DNA of 64,000 nucleotides from Phanerochaete sordida (taxonomy: Eukaryota > Basidiomycota > Agaricomycetes > Polyporales > Phanerochaetaceae). Of the stretch, positions 45,088-56,342 are shown piece after piece. Made by a program: the position numbers and the translations under genes. The notes beneath the pieces were generated by a model that was given only the letters and a program-made list of their open reading frames with translations, had not been told where the DNA came from and ran no database searches. The DNA is taken from assembly GCA_019973155.2 (NCBI GenBank), contig BPQB01000095.1, positions 1-64,000 of the forward strand, in the 5' to 3' direction. Position 1 is the first letter of the stretch, and each line of letters begins with the position of its first letter.

Positions 45088-45582
45088 GAGCCGCGTCGGC
45101 CTGGCAGTCGCAGCATCTGCGGCGAGGCCTCACAAGACCAAGGATGGAACTTGTGGTATACCATGGACTTCGCATTACGGACTGAGAATTTCGGACTCTC
45201 GCTAGGACTTGTATAAGAATTGTATATTGCATGATGTATACCTACGTAATTGCATACCACTTCCCAGATAAAAGTTGAGCTCAGCGACAGGGATCTGTAC
45301 TCGCTGCGGGACCGCTGGGGTCGGCCTGCGAAGCCGACGCGGCGTATCCGACGTCTGAAGTTTATCGTGTGGCTTTCGCGCTGATGTCCTGTTTCTTTGA
45401 AGCTGAAAGGAACGTCAGCTGCAGCGAATCCGGCGCGCGCGAGCGCGCCACTCCGCAGCGAACAAAGCAAGCACCCACTGTATAAGGCCCCAGACAGCGG
45501 AGAAGACAGCCCACTCACCTCGCGTCTCCCATCCCAACCAGCACCCCACGCCACTTCCGCCCGACACGCAGCTCGCTCTACG
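45088..45582. other. Intergenic region; left half homologous to 3' flank of K1
   Basis: Sequence to about 45260 matches 26330-26520 in inverse. The remainder is the 5' flank of the KEN-box gene. I see no TATA box. Confidence 0.5.
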
Positions 45583-46202
45583 ATGCCCTCGCTGAACTCG
45601 CCTTCCAAACTCCAACACACGCAGAGCACGCCCGACCTCCAGGCCGAGACGCGCCACCCGGCCATCTCGCGCTCGGGGATGCTCGGCGCGTGGGTCGGCG
45701 CGCTGCGGCGGACGCTCTCCCGGGGCGGCGGCGCGAAGGACGCGAGGGAGCGGAAGGGCAAGGCGCGCGAGCGCGCCGTGCAGGACATCCCGAACAGGGT
45801 GCGGCAGAACAGGAAGCACACAGACGCACGCGAGCACGCGCTGAGGCTCGCAAATGTGAAGGATAAGGAGAACCGTGCGCCTGAGGAGGTGCGTCGTGGT
45901 CCGGTCCTAGGCGTGTTTGCGCTGATAAGGGAGGGTGGCAGGGCGGCATGAGTGGCGACGGCAAGGGAGGCGAGTGCGTAGAGAGCCCGGAGGACCCGGC
46001 CTGTGATCAGCAGGGCGTTGCCGGGCGCGTCGAGGTACCCGCGGGGCGCAGGGCGCCGCTCGGCGATGTCACGGACTTGTATACCGCCAACGCTCAAAGC
46101 TCGTGGACCACCGCATCTTCAACTGCTGGGGCCGCGTCTCGGGTAGAGGGAGATACGATCGAGGAGAGCGAGAACGAAGAGAACGAGGAGAACGAGGGCT
46201 GA
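45583..46202 (+). CDS. KEN-box plus D-box small protein, family member 3 (165 aa)
   Basis: Exon 1 (45583-45888) encodes MPSLNSPSKLQ, the shared segment MLGAWVGALRRTLSRGG, a very basic stretch (DARERKGKARERAVQD) and NVKDKENRAPEE with a KEN box at residues 95-97. Exon 2 (46011-46202) begins QGVAGRVEVP and carries RAPLGDVTD at 116-124, a full D-box (RxxLxxxxD, like cyclin RTALGDIGN), then an acidic tail. Total disorder is likely and no domain is known. The pairing of degrons about 20 residues apart resembles APC/C substrates such as cyclins and securin. The intron follows the KEN box as in the gene at 24310. Confidence 0.65.
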
Positions 46203-47565
46203 GGTGGCTGGAGCTGGCCGCACTTAAGCGCCCCTTGGTTGAACCGCCGTCGATGGTGTAGTCGTGCGCAGAAGCAAGAGATTCGTGGACCGTGATAGCT
46301 GTATATCCTGTATAACGTGACTTGATATCGATACCTTCGTGCAAGATTTTGTCTTCAGCGAAAGGCGCAGGGCGTCATGCAGGAGACAGCGCAGCGGCGG
46401 CGGGTCTTCGCCACTGACGGGAGTGGTTAGCCGGGGCTTATACGTCGAGAGCGAACACGGTCCCACCACCTTCTGCAGACAAGGTCCCCAGGGCGGCCAT
46501 AGGGGCAGTAGACAGTCGCAGCGGAACCGGGGGCGGCGAGGGACGGTCTCCCATCGTCGCCGGAGGGAGCAAAGCTGGTCTCGCAGCACGCCGGCCGGGT
46601 CCCGGATCAAACGCCACGAAGATGGCTTGCCGAGCCGGGACCGGTCCCGCCGCCGGGGTTTGCGGCCTCCTCTCGACACTCGTCCCGACGAAGTTCGCGA
46701 GACCGCCGCTCGGGGAGCCTGCAGGCCAATAAGACGTCCTCTTGAAGAGATATTTGGCGCAGGCTGGAATTTGTTGTCTTCGCCGTGCGCAAGCGCCTCG
46801 TCTCGCCCGCCGCTGCCATCCGCCGCAGCGACCTTTCGAAGCGATGCCAACGTACACGGCCGTGCAAGGCCGGTCTGTAGACATGTTCGTGTCAGTCTTG
46901 AAGCTTGAAGCTTGATTTATGCAGCTCTGCGTCTGCAATCTTGCACAGGCAAGTATTTGCATCATTCGGCCATCTGCTTGCCATCTGCTCACGCCAATGA
47001 AGCAGACGGGGAAGATGCGAAGGACGACAACGTAGCGCAAGGCCAAGCAATAGATAATATATCAAAGCGTCACGCGAACTGTCCTCGTGCCACGCCTGCG
47101 CCACGAAGGCTTCGGCAGCGCCCTCAAACCGTGTGACCACTCTTATCTACACGTCTTCGTGGCTCCGCACATGCGAGGCCATGTCGGTCCCGAGGCCTTC
47201 TTTGCGACTTCTCTCTCTCTTATCGGCAGGTTTAGCTTCGGCGCACAGCGGGGCCGCAAGGAGAAGCTCTGGGGTGCAGACTTAACGGTGCGGATGAACC
47301 GCGGGGGTGCCCCACGGGACCACAGATCGCCGCCTCGTGCCGCGCTCGGAGCCGATGTCGTACTGTCGCGCGAGCACAATGTGCACATGTCGGGATCGCG
47401 TCAGGTAGGGAGCGAGTGTGCACTGCTGCAGGGGCCAGCAGCGCCGTTGTTTTACATTCCGTTTTCCGAGAGTAGTACAAGCAATGTACAACAGGCATAT
47501 CCAGTCCAGACTTCCATCCTACACTCGCCGCCTTGCATATTCCGCACCGAGATCCAACTGACCGC
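46203..47565. other. Intergenic region with one dispersed repeat
   Basis: It contains the L3 repeat and GC-rich open frames on both strands without recognisable motifs. A 160-codon open frame at 47087-47569 is the longest clean one, but it has no paralogue or domain. Confidence 0.45.
46592..46655 (+). repeat. Dispersed GGATCAAACGCCAC element, copy L3
   Basis: The core CCGGATCAAACGCCAC is at 46602-46617. CGGGTCCCGG overlaps its 5' side and CCGGGACC lies downstream, so arms of eight bases can pair over a longer loop than in L2. Confidence 0.55.
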
Positions 47566-48445
47566 CTAGACGTAGCTGACGGTGACGCTGGAGCCCGAGG
47601 TCGAGACGCTGGTGAGCGTCTTGCCGTTCTGCTGGATGTCGATGATGTTCGCGCTGCTGGGGCCGACGCTGCTGCTCGCGGTCTTCGCGGACGCGCCGGT
47701 GAAGGTGACGGTGCCGAAGTTCGCGAACGGCACGAGGCTGTTGCCCTCCTCGAAGTCCTCGACGATCCACTCGGCGTCCTGCTCGCAGAGCGCGCTGCTC
47801 GACGAGATGCTCTTCGAGACGGACTTGCCGTTGCTGTTGTTCGTGATGACGGCCGTGCCCTTCGTCGTCGAGGACGCGGTGACGGTCAGCGTGACGCTGT
47901 CGCCGGCCTTGAAGGTGATGCCGGAGAAGTCGTACGCGTAGTCGGGGTACCACTCGTACCAGGCTGCAGCGCAGACGGGTGGTCAGCCACGACGTAGAGA
48001 TACTGGAGGGCCGGCTGGCGTACCATCGTAGGAGACAGAGCTGCCGTCGACGTTGAAGTCGACACCGGTCTGCAGGATGGCGTTGCCGCAGGTGTCGCCG
48101 TCGATGCCGACCCAGGCGGACGCAGCCTGCGAGCCGCCGCCGCCGGAGGACTTGGGCGTGGGAACGACGAACGTCGCGGTGACGCTCTTGTACGTGCCCT
48201 GCAGACCGTGTCAGCACCCAGCGCAGCGCAGCGCGCAGAGACGGGCGTACCTTGGCCGAGTTGTAGACGGCACCCGCCCAGTTCGAGGAGTACTCGACGT
48301 GGGACGAGTTCGTGATGCGCGGGACAGACTGGCGCAGGCCGCCGGCGCGGCGCGCGACGCGGGCGTCGTGGCGCTCCTTGGAGGACGGGAGCGCGAACGC
48401 GGACGCCGCGAGGAGCGAGGAGACGACGAGCGAGGAGAAGAGCAT
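47566..48445 (-). CDS. Secreted glutamic peptidase, G1 family (copy b, 255 aa)
   Basis: Exons are 48445-48251, 48198-48024 and 47963-47566. The signal peptide is MLFSSLVVSSLLAASAFALP; the propeptide is SSKERHDARVARRAGG. The mature part starts VEYSSNWAGAVYNSA. The catalytic Gln is in GNAILQTGVDF and the catalytic Glu in EQDAEWIVEDFEEG. The Gly/Ser loop before SAWVGIDGDTC is shorter than in copy a. Closest to copy c at 51834, which lies on the opposite strand. Intact and probably active at acid pH. Confidence 0.93.
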
Positions 48446-48528
48446 CGCGGGTGTCGAGACGAGGGCGGGTGGGCTGTCGAGTCGAGAGAGGCGAGGGACC
48501 TGGAGACTGAGGCAGCCCGCAGGCCGTC

Positions 48529-48535
48529 CTTTATA
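48529..48535 (-). promoter_or_regulatory. TATA box of peptidase copy b
   Basis: TATAAAG on the minus strand lies 84 nt before the ATG. Confidence 0.55.
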
Positions 48536-51500
48536 CGACGACCGCCGGCCCCGTACGCCTTCGTGCGCGATAGGCTGGTGATAGCGCGCGGCAGGGCATC
48601 ATGGTGCACCGGGCTTCGCAGCTTCGCGCACGCGTGGTGCCGCGCGCGGCGCACCATGGCGTCTGGCCATGGCAACGCTGCAGGCGCCGGGGCTCGCGCC
48701 ACACGCATCGGCCGCGACCGTGTGCATGATGCGGGGATCTCTGATACCGCCCACATGATCATCGAAGCGTATTGTGCCGCTGACCGTGTGGCAGCGCTGC
48801 CCGTGCCGCTTCCTTTCGAAGGCCCTCGCCCGGACGAACGCACTGCCTGGAGAAGGCACAGCGTAGCAGCGAAGCACGCGCGATTGCGCTAGCCTAATTG
48901 CGTCCACTGCGCTGGTATTGTTATCTCTCGGAGCTGTAAGGTTCCGTCAGCGATCCACGCGCAGAAGCCACTTCGTTTATGTTGCACGCTGACCTTGAGC
49001 TTGTGCGGCTCCGCCGGCACATTCGCGAACACCACAGGGCCTTGTTGGAGGACCAGACGGTCGGGTGCAGTGACGAACGGTCAGGAGGAACTATCCTGGA
49101 TTGACAGCAGCGCATGGACAACCATCGTGTTCGCAATATCTACGGCTTGAGGACAGCGTCCTAGAACAACACGGGACCATAGTCAGAACATGAGATTCCC
49201 GAAGTCGCCGAGCAGCCCACTTACGCCATGTCATCGAACGCAGAGGCTGTCTCAACTGCCCGTGCCGCGCCCCGCGGCAACCGGCATCTGGTGTTATGAA
49301 GTGCACCGATGGCATCCATCGCCAAGTAGGGATGCGGATGGCTCGACCTGCTGCAGGAGTCGAGCAGCTGTGTCGGGCACCGCCAAACGGACGAGATACC
49401 GCGGTCCGCCTTGCACGCGTGTGGAGGCGTCCATTATTCATGACGAGGCATGCCGCTACGTGCAGCCCTGCATCACGAGCACGGGCATCCTTGGCATCGA
49501 CGTCTTCTCGCCCACATGGGCTGTGCAGGCAAGCACACTGCGCACGCAGTGCATGCCTCGGGGGAGCAGGGGGGAGCATGTGTCTGGAAAACGTCGGCGC
49601 ATCTGGAACGTCGTATGGAGGGCTGGTGCGATATCGCATGCAGCACAAACGCGATGGCGCATGGCCGGCGTGCCCGTCGGACGTCCCTGCCAGATGGACG
49701 TTGCCTGCGCTGCCCCGCGATGTCACGCCCGGGGTGCGCGCGGTGCTAAGTATACGGCTGCCCAAAACGAGGCGAATCGCCGAGGTCGGACCTCCCTCGC
49801 CGGCAGCACCAGCAGCAGCCGCGCGCACGCACATCGATCGGCCTGCCGCGCAACCAACGCTTCGCGAGGCTACCGAGCGCGTTCGAGCAGATGCGCGCTG
49901 GCGTGTGACGGGCTGGATCTTTGGATGGGCATGAGGAAGTTGGCCAGAGCCCTAGGATCGCTGCGACGCACCTGCCTCGCCCCAAGCCCGAGTCGTCCTT
50001 CACTTCAAAGCTTCAGCAGCTGTCCTCATCCTCCCGGGCCCTGCGCCACGTTCTGCTGCGTCTGTGCTCGCTTGACGAGTCTACCCGGGGTCGCGTCACC
50101 AGAATGCCAGCACTAGCGCCGAATCGCCTCTCTCTCGTGGTCTTCGAGGGTCGTCGCCGTGGAGGCGGTGGTGGTGGTAGGAGAGAGAGATGGTGTGGGA
50201 GCCAAGAGTCCAAGACCGCGGTCGGCGACAGCGTGTGGGAGGCGAGCCCGCGCCGCGGGCGCAAGCCGGAACCCGAGCGCACGGCCGCCCGCGGCTTGGC
50301 TGCGGCTCGCCCTCCTTGGCCGTCCTCTTGGAGTCCTCTTGGCCGCGCCCGAGCCTTGGCACCCATCGCAGGGCGTCGTCCGTGCCGGCCGCGCCACAAA
50401 GGTCTCGCAGGCTTGGCGGTCGCCGTGCCTGGTGAGTGCGGTACCGTGAGCGGGATCGGGACCTCTCCGAAGCCGGACGCTTCGTTCCCTCTTCGACTGG
50501 ATTTCGCGTGCTCAGATTTTAGAGCAATGAGTTTGCCACGATCTCTCCAGCCTTATTCCTGAGCTTGAACGTAACGTCCGAACTGAACGTCTGACCGCCT
50601 GCGTCGCTGACGAGGAACCACGGCGGCAAAGATGTCTTCCACACTAATAACTATCGCATTTGAACAAATTCCAGGGTATGCCTACGGGCTTGAATGCGCG
50701 AATCGCCCTCTTTTATGAGCATTAGCTTCACGGGTGTTCCGGTATAAAATGTGGCGAGGCCGTGCCTCGGAATGCAGCGCCGATTGGATCTGCGCCACGA
50801 AGCCCGCCATGCGGCCGAGACTCCCGATGATATTCATCTTCGACTTGGACGACCACCAGCGACGATTTTGTCATCCACTTGAACTCACCTCTTTGCGCGA
50901 ATCCTATCCCAAATTGTGATTGGGCGCATGTTCCAGTTCATACTCAAGCATGCAGGGGGAAACGTTGTGCATATCGGAGCGTAGGCCCCACACCAGGTGC
51001 GTCTGCGAGCATTTACTTGCCGATATATTGCGGAAACTGTCGTCAATTCGAGCCCGCGCGATCTGCAGATGATGACTCTCCAGAGCCCTCGTCCTCGTCA
51101 TCATCCTTACCCTCTTTCCTCACGTCGGGCTTACCGTGACGAGGACGTTCATCCACATTGCTGACATTGATTATCAGCTCGATTTCGAGCCTTGTATCAC
51201 CCAAGCTCGCAGCACGCGCATGACATTTGCGTATGAATTTTCGACAGAGCTGAGCACCACATTGTACGTCTAAACTTAGCACAGATCCATACTGTCTTGT
51301 GTGCATGGTTCGCTGACAGGATCTCGCAGAACCCGCATGGATCGAGACCGTCGCAGCCTTCGAAAGAGACTAGCGCAGGTCACTGACGCATGGAAGCCGA
51401 GCCCGTCATGCTTTGCCCGACCTTCTCTGCGGTACCCACTCTCCGAACTACACCTCTGGGCGGGAGAAGAGCGTAGTACATGACCGTGCACGCTGTGCAG

Positions 51501-51740
51501 ATCATGCGGAGGCCATCACGCCCGGTCATCATGCACGCGGTCGCGCCCCGCGTCCTTGTGTTCGTGCCACCGCTTCTGCCCGTCGCCTCAGTGGCGCGCT
51601 CTCGTCGATTCCTCTGGCTGGTCTGTCGCCCACGCGTGCGCAAAGCACGAAGCTGCGAAGCGAGCTGCACCACAATGTCGACAGTCGAGCAAGCGTCACT
51701 TCACCGCGCACGCACGCTTCGTCGGGCGTCCCTCGAGCGG
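48536..51740. other. 3.2-kb region without a supported gene
   Basis: Several long GC-rich open frames overlap in both orientations at 49091-50116 and contradict each other. A minus-strand frame at 51043-51306 ends in an acidic Lys/Asp/Glu/Ser tail and could be a gene remnant. TATAAAATG at 50741 has no convincing gene after it. Confidence 0.4.
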
Positions 51741-51747
51741 TATAAAA
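51741..51747 (+). promoter_or_regulatory. TATA box of peptidase copy c
   Basis: TATAAAA lies 93 nt before the ATG. Confidence 0.65.
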
Positions 51748-51833
51748 CCCTCGCAGACCTCCCCGAGAGTCTCCAGGCCTCTCACCTCTCTCGACTCGAC
51801 AGCCCCACCGCTCTCTCGACTCGACACTCCACC

Positions 51834-52710
51834 ATGTTCGTCTCCGCCCTCTTCGCCCAGGCTCTCCTCGCCACCGCCGCGCTCGCGATCCCGACGTCCA
51901 AGGAGCGCCACGACGCGCGCGTCGCGCGCCGCGCCGGCGGCCTGCGCCAGTCCGTCCCGCGCATCACGAACTCGTCCCACGTCGAGTACTCCTCGAACTG
52001 GGCCGGCGCCGTCTACAACTCGGCTGCGGTGCGTTTCGTGCCTTAGGCCACTGCCCATCGACGCTGATTACCTGGCTGCAGGGCACGTACAAGAGCGTCA
52101 CCGCGTCGTTCGTCGTCCCCACGCCCAAGTCCTCCGGCAGCGGCGGCTCGCAGGCTGCGTCCGCCTGGGTCGGCATTGACGGTGACAGCTGCGGCAACGC
52201 CATCCTGCAGACCGGCGTCGACTTCAACGTCGATGGTGGCTCTGTCTCCTTCGATGGTGCGTACACTCGACATGCTCGCCATGTCGCCGCTCACGCTCTG
52301 GCCGTGCGGCAGCCTGGTACGAGTGGTACCCCGACTACGCGTACGACTTCTCCGGCATCAGCTTCGAGGCCGGCGACAGCGTCACGCTGACCGTCACCGC
52401 GTCCTCGACGACGAAGGGCACGGCCGTGATCACGAACAACAGCAACGGGCAGTCCGTGTCGAAGAGCATCTCGTCGAGCAGCGCGCTCTGCGAGCAGGAC
52501 GCGGAGTGGATCGTCGAGGACTTCGAGGAGGGCAACAGCCTCGTGCCCTTCGCGAACTTCGGCACCGTCTCTTTCACCGGCGCGTCTGCAAAGACCGCCA
52601 GCGGCAGCGTCGGCCCCGGCAGCGCGAACATCATCGACATCCAGCAGAACGGCAAGACGCTCACGAGTGTCTCGACCTCGAACTCCGGCGTCACCGTCAA
52701 GTACATCTAA
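51834..52710 (+). CDS. Secreted glutamic peptidase, G1 family (copy c, 255 aa)
   Basis: Exons are 51834-52028, 52082-52256 and 52313-52710, the same lengths as copy b. The signal peptide is MFVSALFAQALLATAALAIP; the propeptide is TSKERHDARVARRAGG. HVEYSSNWAGAVYNSA starts the mature domain. AWVGIDGDSCGNAILQTGVD and DAEWIVEDFEEG carry the catalytic Gln and Glu. The C-terminus is SGVTVKYI. The 5' leader contains repeated TCTCGACTCGACA units also seen before copy a. No lesion. Confidence 0.93.
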
Positions 52711-53036
52711 GGCGGTGCACAGGGGAGTGGTAGGAGTGGTATTTGGGATGGTGAAAGCAATGTATGATTGGGCGAGGTGACTTCTTAGCTTACTTTGCGC
52801 TGTTGTACATCAGAACCGGAAAATGGATCGTCATCTGCCAGCCTGCGCGGTAGCCTATGTTCGCAAACAGGCATAGTGGTTCCGTGAAATCGCCAGCGGT
52901 AGCTGCAGAACGGGTGTATGGGATCGCATAGGGCAATATTCATTCAGCTGAGCCTCACATGTGGATATGCAACAAATGACGGGCATACTAGCGTGAAGGA
53001 CTGCGTCAAGCGAAAGATTCGCAGGCCGGTCCGACG

Positions 53037-53917
53037 TTACACAGCGGATCCTTCAATGTACGTCACAGTGACCGTCGAGCCGTTGATCACAGATTTCGTC
53101 AGCGCCCGATCCTTCTGCAAGATATCCAGCACCCTCGCCCCATCGGGGCCAACGACACCGCCCGCCGTCGTCGCCTGCGCGCCGGTAAACACGACCTGCC
53201 CGAAGTCGGCGAAGGGCGTGGACGGGCGGCCGAAGTCCTCGACGATCCACTCGGCGTCCTCGCCGCAGAGCAGGTGCTCCGACGTGAGGCGCTGCGCCGC
53301 CGAGCGGCCCGTGCGGTGGTTCATGATGCTCGCGGTGCCGCTGCGGGGCGAGTGCACGATGACACTGGCGGTGATGCTGTCGCCAGCGCGCACGTCGAAG
53401 CCGGCGTAGTCGGCAGAGAGGTCCGGGAACCACTCGTACCACGCTGGAAGGCGGATGAGCAGCGCGCAGGGCGGGAGGCGGAGAGGACGCACCGTTGTGC
53501 CACACCGACCCGCGGCTGTCGATGTGCGAGTCAACACCGGTCTGGAGCAGCCCTTGGTAACAGCTGTCGCCGTCGATGCCGACCCACACGGCTGCGGAGT
53601 GCGGACCAGACCCGCCGGCGGGATGCTTGGGTGTCGGGACCGTGAACGTCGCCGTGATGCTCTTGTACGTACCCTGGCGGCCTGTCAGCGGGCGCATGCG
53701 AGCAGACGAGGGGGCGTACCTCTGGGGCGTTCAGAAGTGCCCCAGCCCAGATGTCGTTGTAGTCGGGCGGGTCTGTGTCATTTCCGGCTTGCACGAGCGG
53801 CACCTGTTGGTCGCCTGCACGGCGAGCGAGCCGCGCTTCGAAGCGCGCGCGGGAGGAGGGCAGCGCAAGCGACTGCGCCGAGAGGACAGTGAGCGCGAGC
53901 AGGGGTAAGATGCGCAT
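53037..53917 (-). CDS. Secreted glutamic peptidase, G1 family, divergent (copy d, 261 aa)
   Basis: Exons are 53917-53720, 53673-53493 and 53443-53037. The signal peptide is MRILPLLALTVLSAQSLALP; the propeptide is SSRARFEARLARRAGD. The normally invariant SNWAG reads NDIWAG here. AVWVGIDGDSCYQGLLQTGVD keeps the catalytic Gln, and GEDAEWIVEDF keeps the catalytic Glu. WYEWFPDLSADYAGFD replaces the usual WYEWYPDYAYDFSG. A five-residue C-terminal extension EGSAV follows the usual end. Probably functional with altered specificity. Confidence 0.88.
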
Positions 53918-53978
53918 GCTGTTGGGATACTGAGGCGATGGACAGCGAGATCTGGGGCATCGGAGAAGCACCCGGTAG

Positions 53979-53985
53979 ATATATA
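53979..53985 (-). promoter_or_regulatory. TATA box of peptidase copy d
   Basis: TATATAT on the minus strand lies about 62 nt before the ATG. Confidence 0.5.
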
Positions 53986-54417
53986 AGCTGGGCCGATCCC
54001 CAAGCAATTTCCCTCGCGCGAAGGGGCCTAGCGAGATGACTCCCTACGTATTTTGGCACGCGTATCCTATCAGAAGGTATAAGGAAACTCGTTTCAGGGG
54101 ATACGAGAGGCAGGCGTACGTCATACTACTCGCGGAGGCGGTCTGTGCCACGAATCGGGAAAGACGTTCTCTTGAAAGGCGGCAAGAACGACACCATCCG
54201 AAGGCAATCCTGCAACGCAAGCACGGCCTTCACGTACACAAGTCACGCAGCAGATCACAAGGAGTATAGCAGTGCCACTTATAATCAGCACTACATATGC
54301 CCTATCGACCAAGTCCAGCAACCTGTCATCGACATCTGCATTATTCACTGTAAGCCTTCTATCTGCGACCGTGGTAAAGCCATGAGCAGACCTTACGCAC
54401 TCTGCATTCACGGCAGT

Positions 54418-55310
54418 CTAGTGCCCGACATAGGTGACAGTGACGCTGTCGTCCGAAGTCTCGACCTCCGTAAGCACCTGGCCGTCGTCTTGAACAAGGA
54501 TAAGGATGTTCGCGTTCTCTGGGCCCACAATCCCGTTGTTGGTCTGTGCCGTCGCGCCCGTGAACACGACTTGGCCAAAGTCCGCAAAGGGCGCAAGCCC
54601 GTATTCGACTTCGTAGTCTTCAACTATCCACTCTGCGTCCTGCCCGCAGAGCGCAGCGTCCGACATGATATTCATTGACACGGTCTGGCGCGTGCGTTCG
54701 TTCGTGATCGTCGCGCTCCCGGAGGTCGGCGAAAATGCGATGACGGTCACGGAGACGTCGTCGCCTGCGGCAAGGTCGATACCCGAGAAGTCGTCGGACG
54801 CCGCGGGGTACCATTCGTACCACGCTGGAGACCGGGCGCGCATGAGCCTGTCGCGCGTGGACGCAATTGACAGCGGGCGCACCGTCGTATGCAATCGACC
54901 CGTCATCGACATGGAAGTCGACACCAGTCTGCAAGATCGCGTTTACACAGCTGTCGCCGTCAAGGCCGACCCACGCCGAGGCGGAGTGGGGGCCGTACGC
55001 GTCGTGGGGCTCCTTCGGCGTGGGCAGTTTGAACGTCGCCGTCACGCTCTTGTACGTGTCCTGCGCGTACACGGATTAGCGAATGCCATGCGAGGTATGG
55101 AACGCCTACTGCAGGTGAGTTGAGCACTGCTCCGGCCCAGTTCGTGGAGTACGACGCATCTGCACCGTTGCTGACAGCGCTGGCCCGCGGACGCGATACG
55201 TGCGCGCCGCCCAAGCGACGTGCGACGCGGGCGTCCAGGCGCTCCTTGCTCGAAGGGAGAGCGAGCGCAGTGATAATAACAAGCGGCGCGACAAAAGCGA
55301 GGAGAAGCAT
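54418..55310 (-). CDS. Secreted glutamic peptidase, G1 family, divergent (copy e, 261 aa)
   Basis: Exons are 55310-55110, 55060-54883 and 54824-54418. The signal peptide is MLLLAFVAPLVIITALALP; the propeptide is SSKERLDARVARRLGG. YSTNWAGAVLNSPA starts the mature domain. SAWVGLDGDSCVNAILQTGVD keeps the Gln, and GQDAEWIVEDYEVEYG keeps the Glu. WYEWYPAASDDFSGID is changed from the YAYDFSG version. Exon 3 has the same length as in copy d, its neighbour on the same strand, so d and e are probably tandem sisters. Confidence 0.9.
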
Positions 55311-55394
55311 TTTCGTTGTCCAAGAGACGCGACGGTTGTAGAGGCGCAGAGAAGAGGTAGGAGACCTAGTATGAATAGTGTCAAGTGGAGGGGC

Positions 55395-55401
55395 ATTTAT
55401 A
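55395..55401 (-). promoter_or_regulatory. TATA box of peptidase copy e
   Basis: TATAAAT on the minus strand lies 85 nt before the ATG. Confidence 0.6.
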
Positions 55402-56258
55402 CGTGCTGCTGTCCGCCCCAATGAGCGTCCCAGTCGATGTACAGTCAATGCACGAGGTCGTAAATGATAGATGCACGGCTTCAAGCCTGCAAAGGAAGCG
55501 AACTTGGTCATGGAAGCGTTTCGCGGGTTCGCTACAAAACGGTCATACCAAGCATAGCTCAGGCATTGTAAATGAGCCCTGCAAGATATCAATCCAACGG
55601 AGACTTTGTGAGTGTGCTGTGGCGTACATTTCGGGTCTTTGGCGAGGAAAGAGATGAAGTATGCAGGCAGCGGAAGCGACGAACGAAAGGCGAGGTCGCC
55701 ATCGCCGAGTCAAATATTCACGCGGAGAATAAATCCGCTCAATGCGGCGCTCTGCTACCGAGCCTGTGCTTCGTCTACTTCCACCACGTCCACACACTTT
55801 GTCTGCTTTTAGCCAGCATTATTCACCAAACACGAAAATGCTAGATCCTTCTGGCTTTGCGGCAGTCCCTCAGCGCGTTCAAGGGGCCCTGTCGTGGCGC
55901 TGAAGCGCTCCGTACGGACGTGGAAAGCTGCTCAAGCTGCATTTCCCCAGCAGAAGACACTGAAATGCAGACTTCATAAATCATTCAGAGCAACAGCTAC
56001 CACGTAGGTATCCGGTGCGCTCTCAAGATCTCACCCTTGACCCCATACTTTATTATGCTGATATATTCAACAAGAAGCGCCGCATCACATCTATCAGCTA
56101 CTTCACGCTTGCCACCGCCGTCTAGGTGTGCTGTGGCGGCTGCGCAGCGATGAACGCTGCTCGTCTGAGGCGCCACAATACGTGCAACAACCAAAAAATG
56201 CTAGTAACACGCGACGTCTCGTCTACGTGCTATGATTGCTTTGGGGTGTGTACACGCG
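55402..56258. other. Intergenic region between divergent peptidase genes
   Basis: This is lower-GC sequence containing the two opposite promoters. No gene is recognised. Confidence 0.5.
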
Positions 56259-56266
56259 CATAAATA
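56259..56266 (+). promoter_or_regulatory. TATA-like box of peptidase copy f
   Basis: CATAAATA lies 77 nt before the ATG. Confidence 0.4.
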
Positions 56267-56342
56267 CCTCCTCGCAGCCAGAGCATTCTTCAGCTCGCCA
56301 GCTCTTGCCCTCCAGTTGCTTCTCTCCAAGCACTGCAGCAGT

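Noticed and set aside
49091..50116. Three overlapping long open frames (247, 308 and 212 codons) on both strands
   Set aside because: They contradict each other and none shows a recognisable domain or codon pattern distinct from background.
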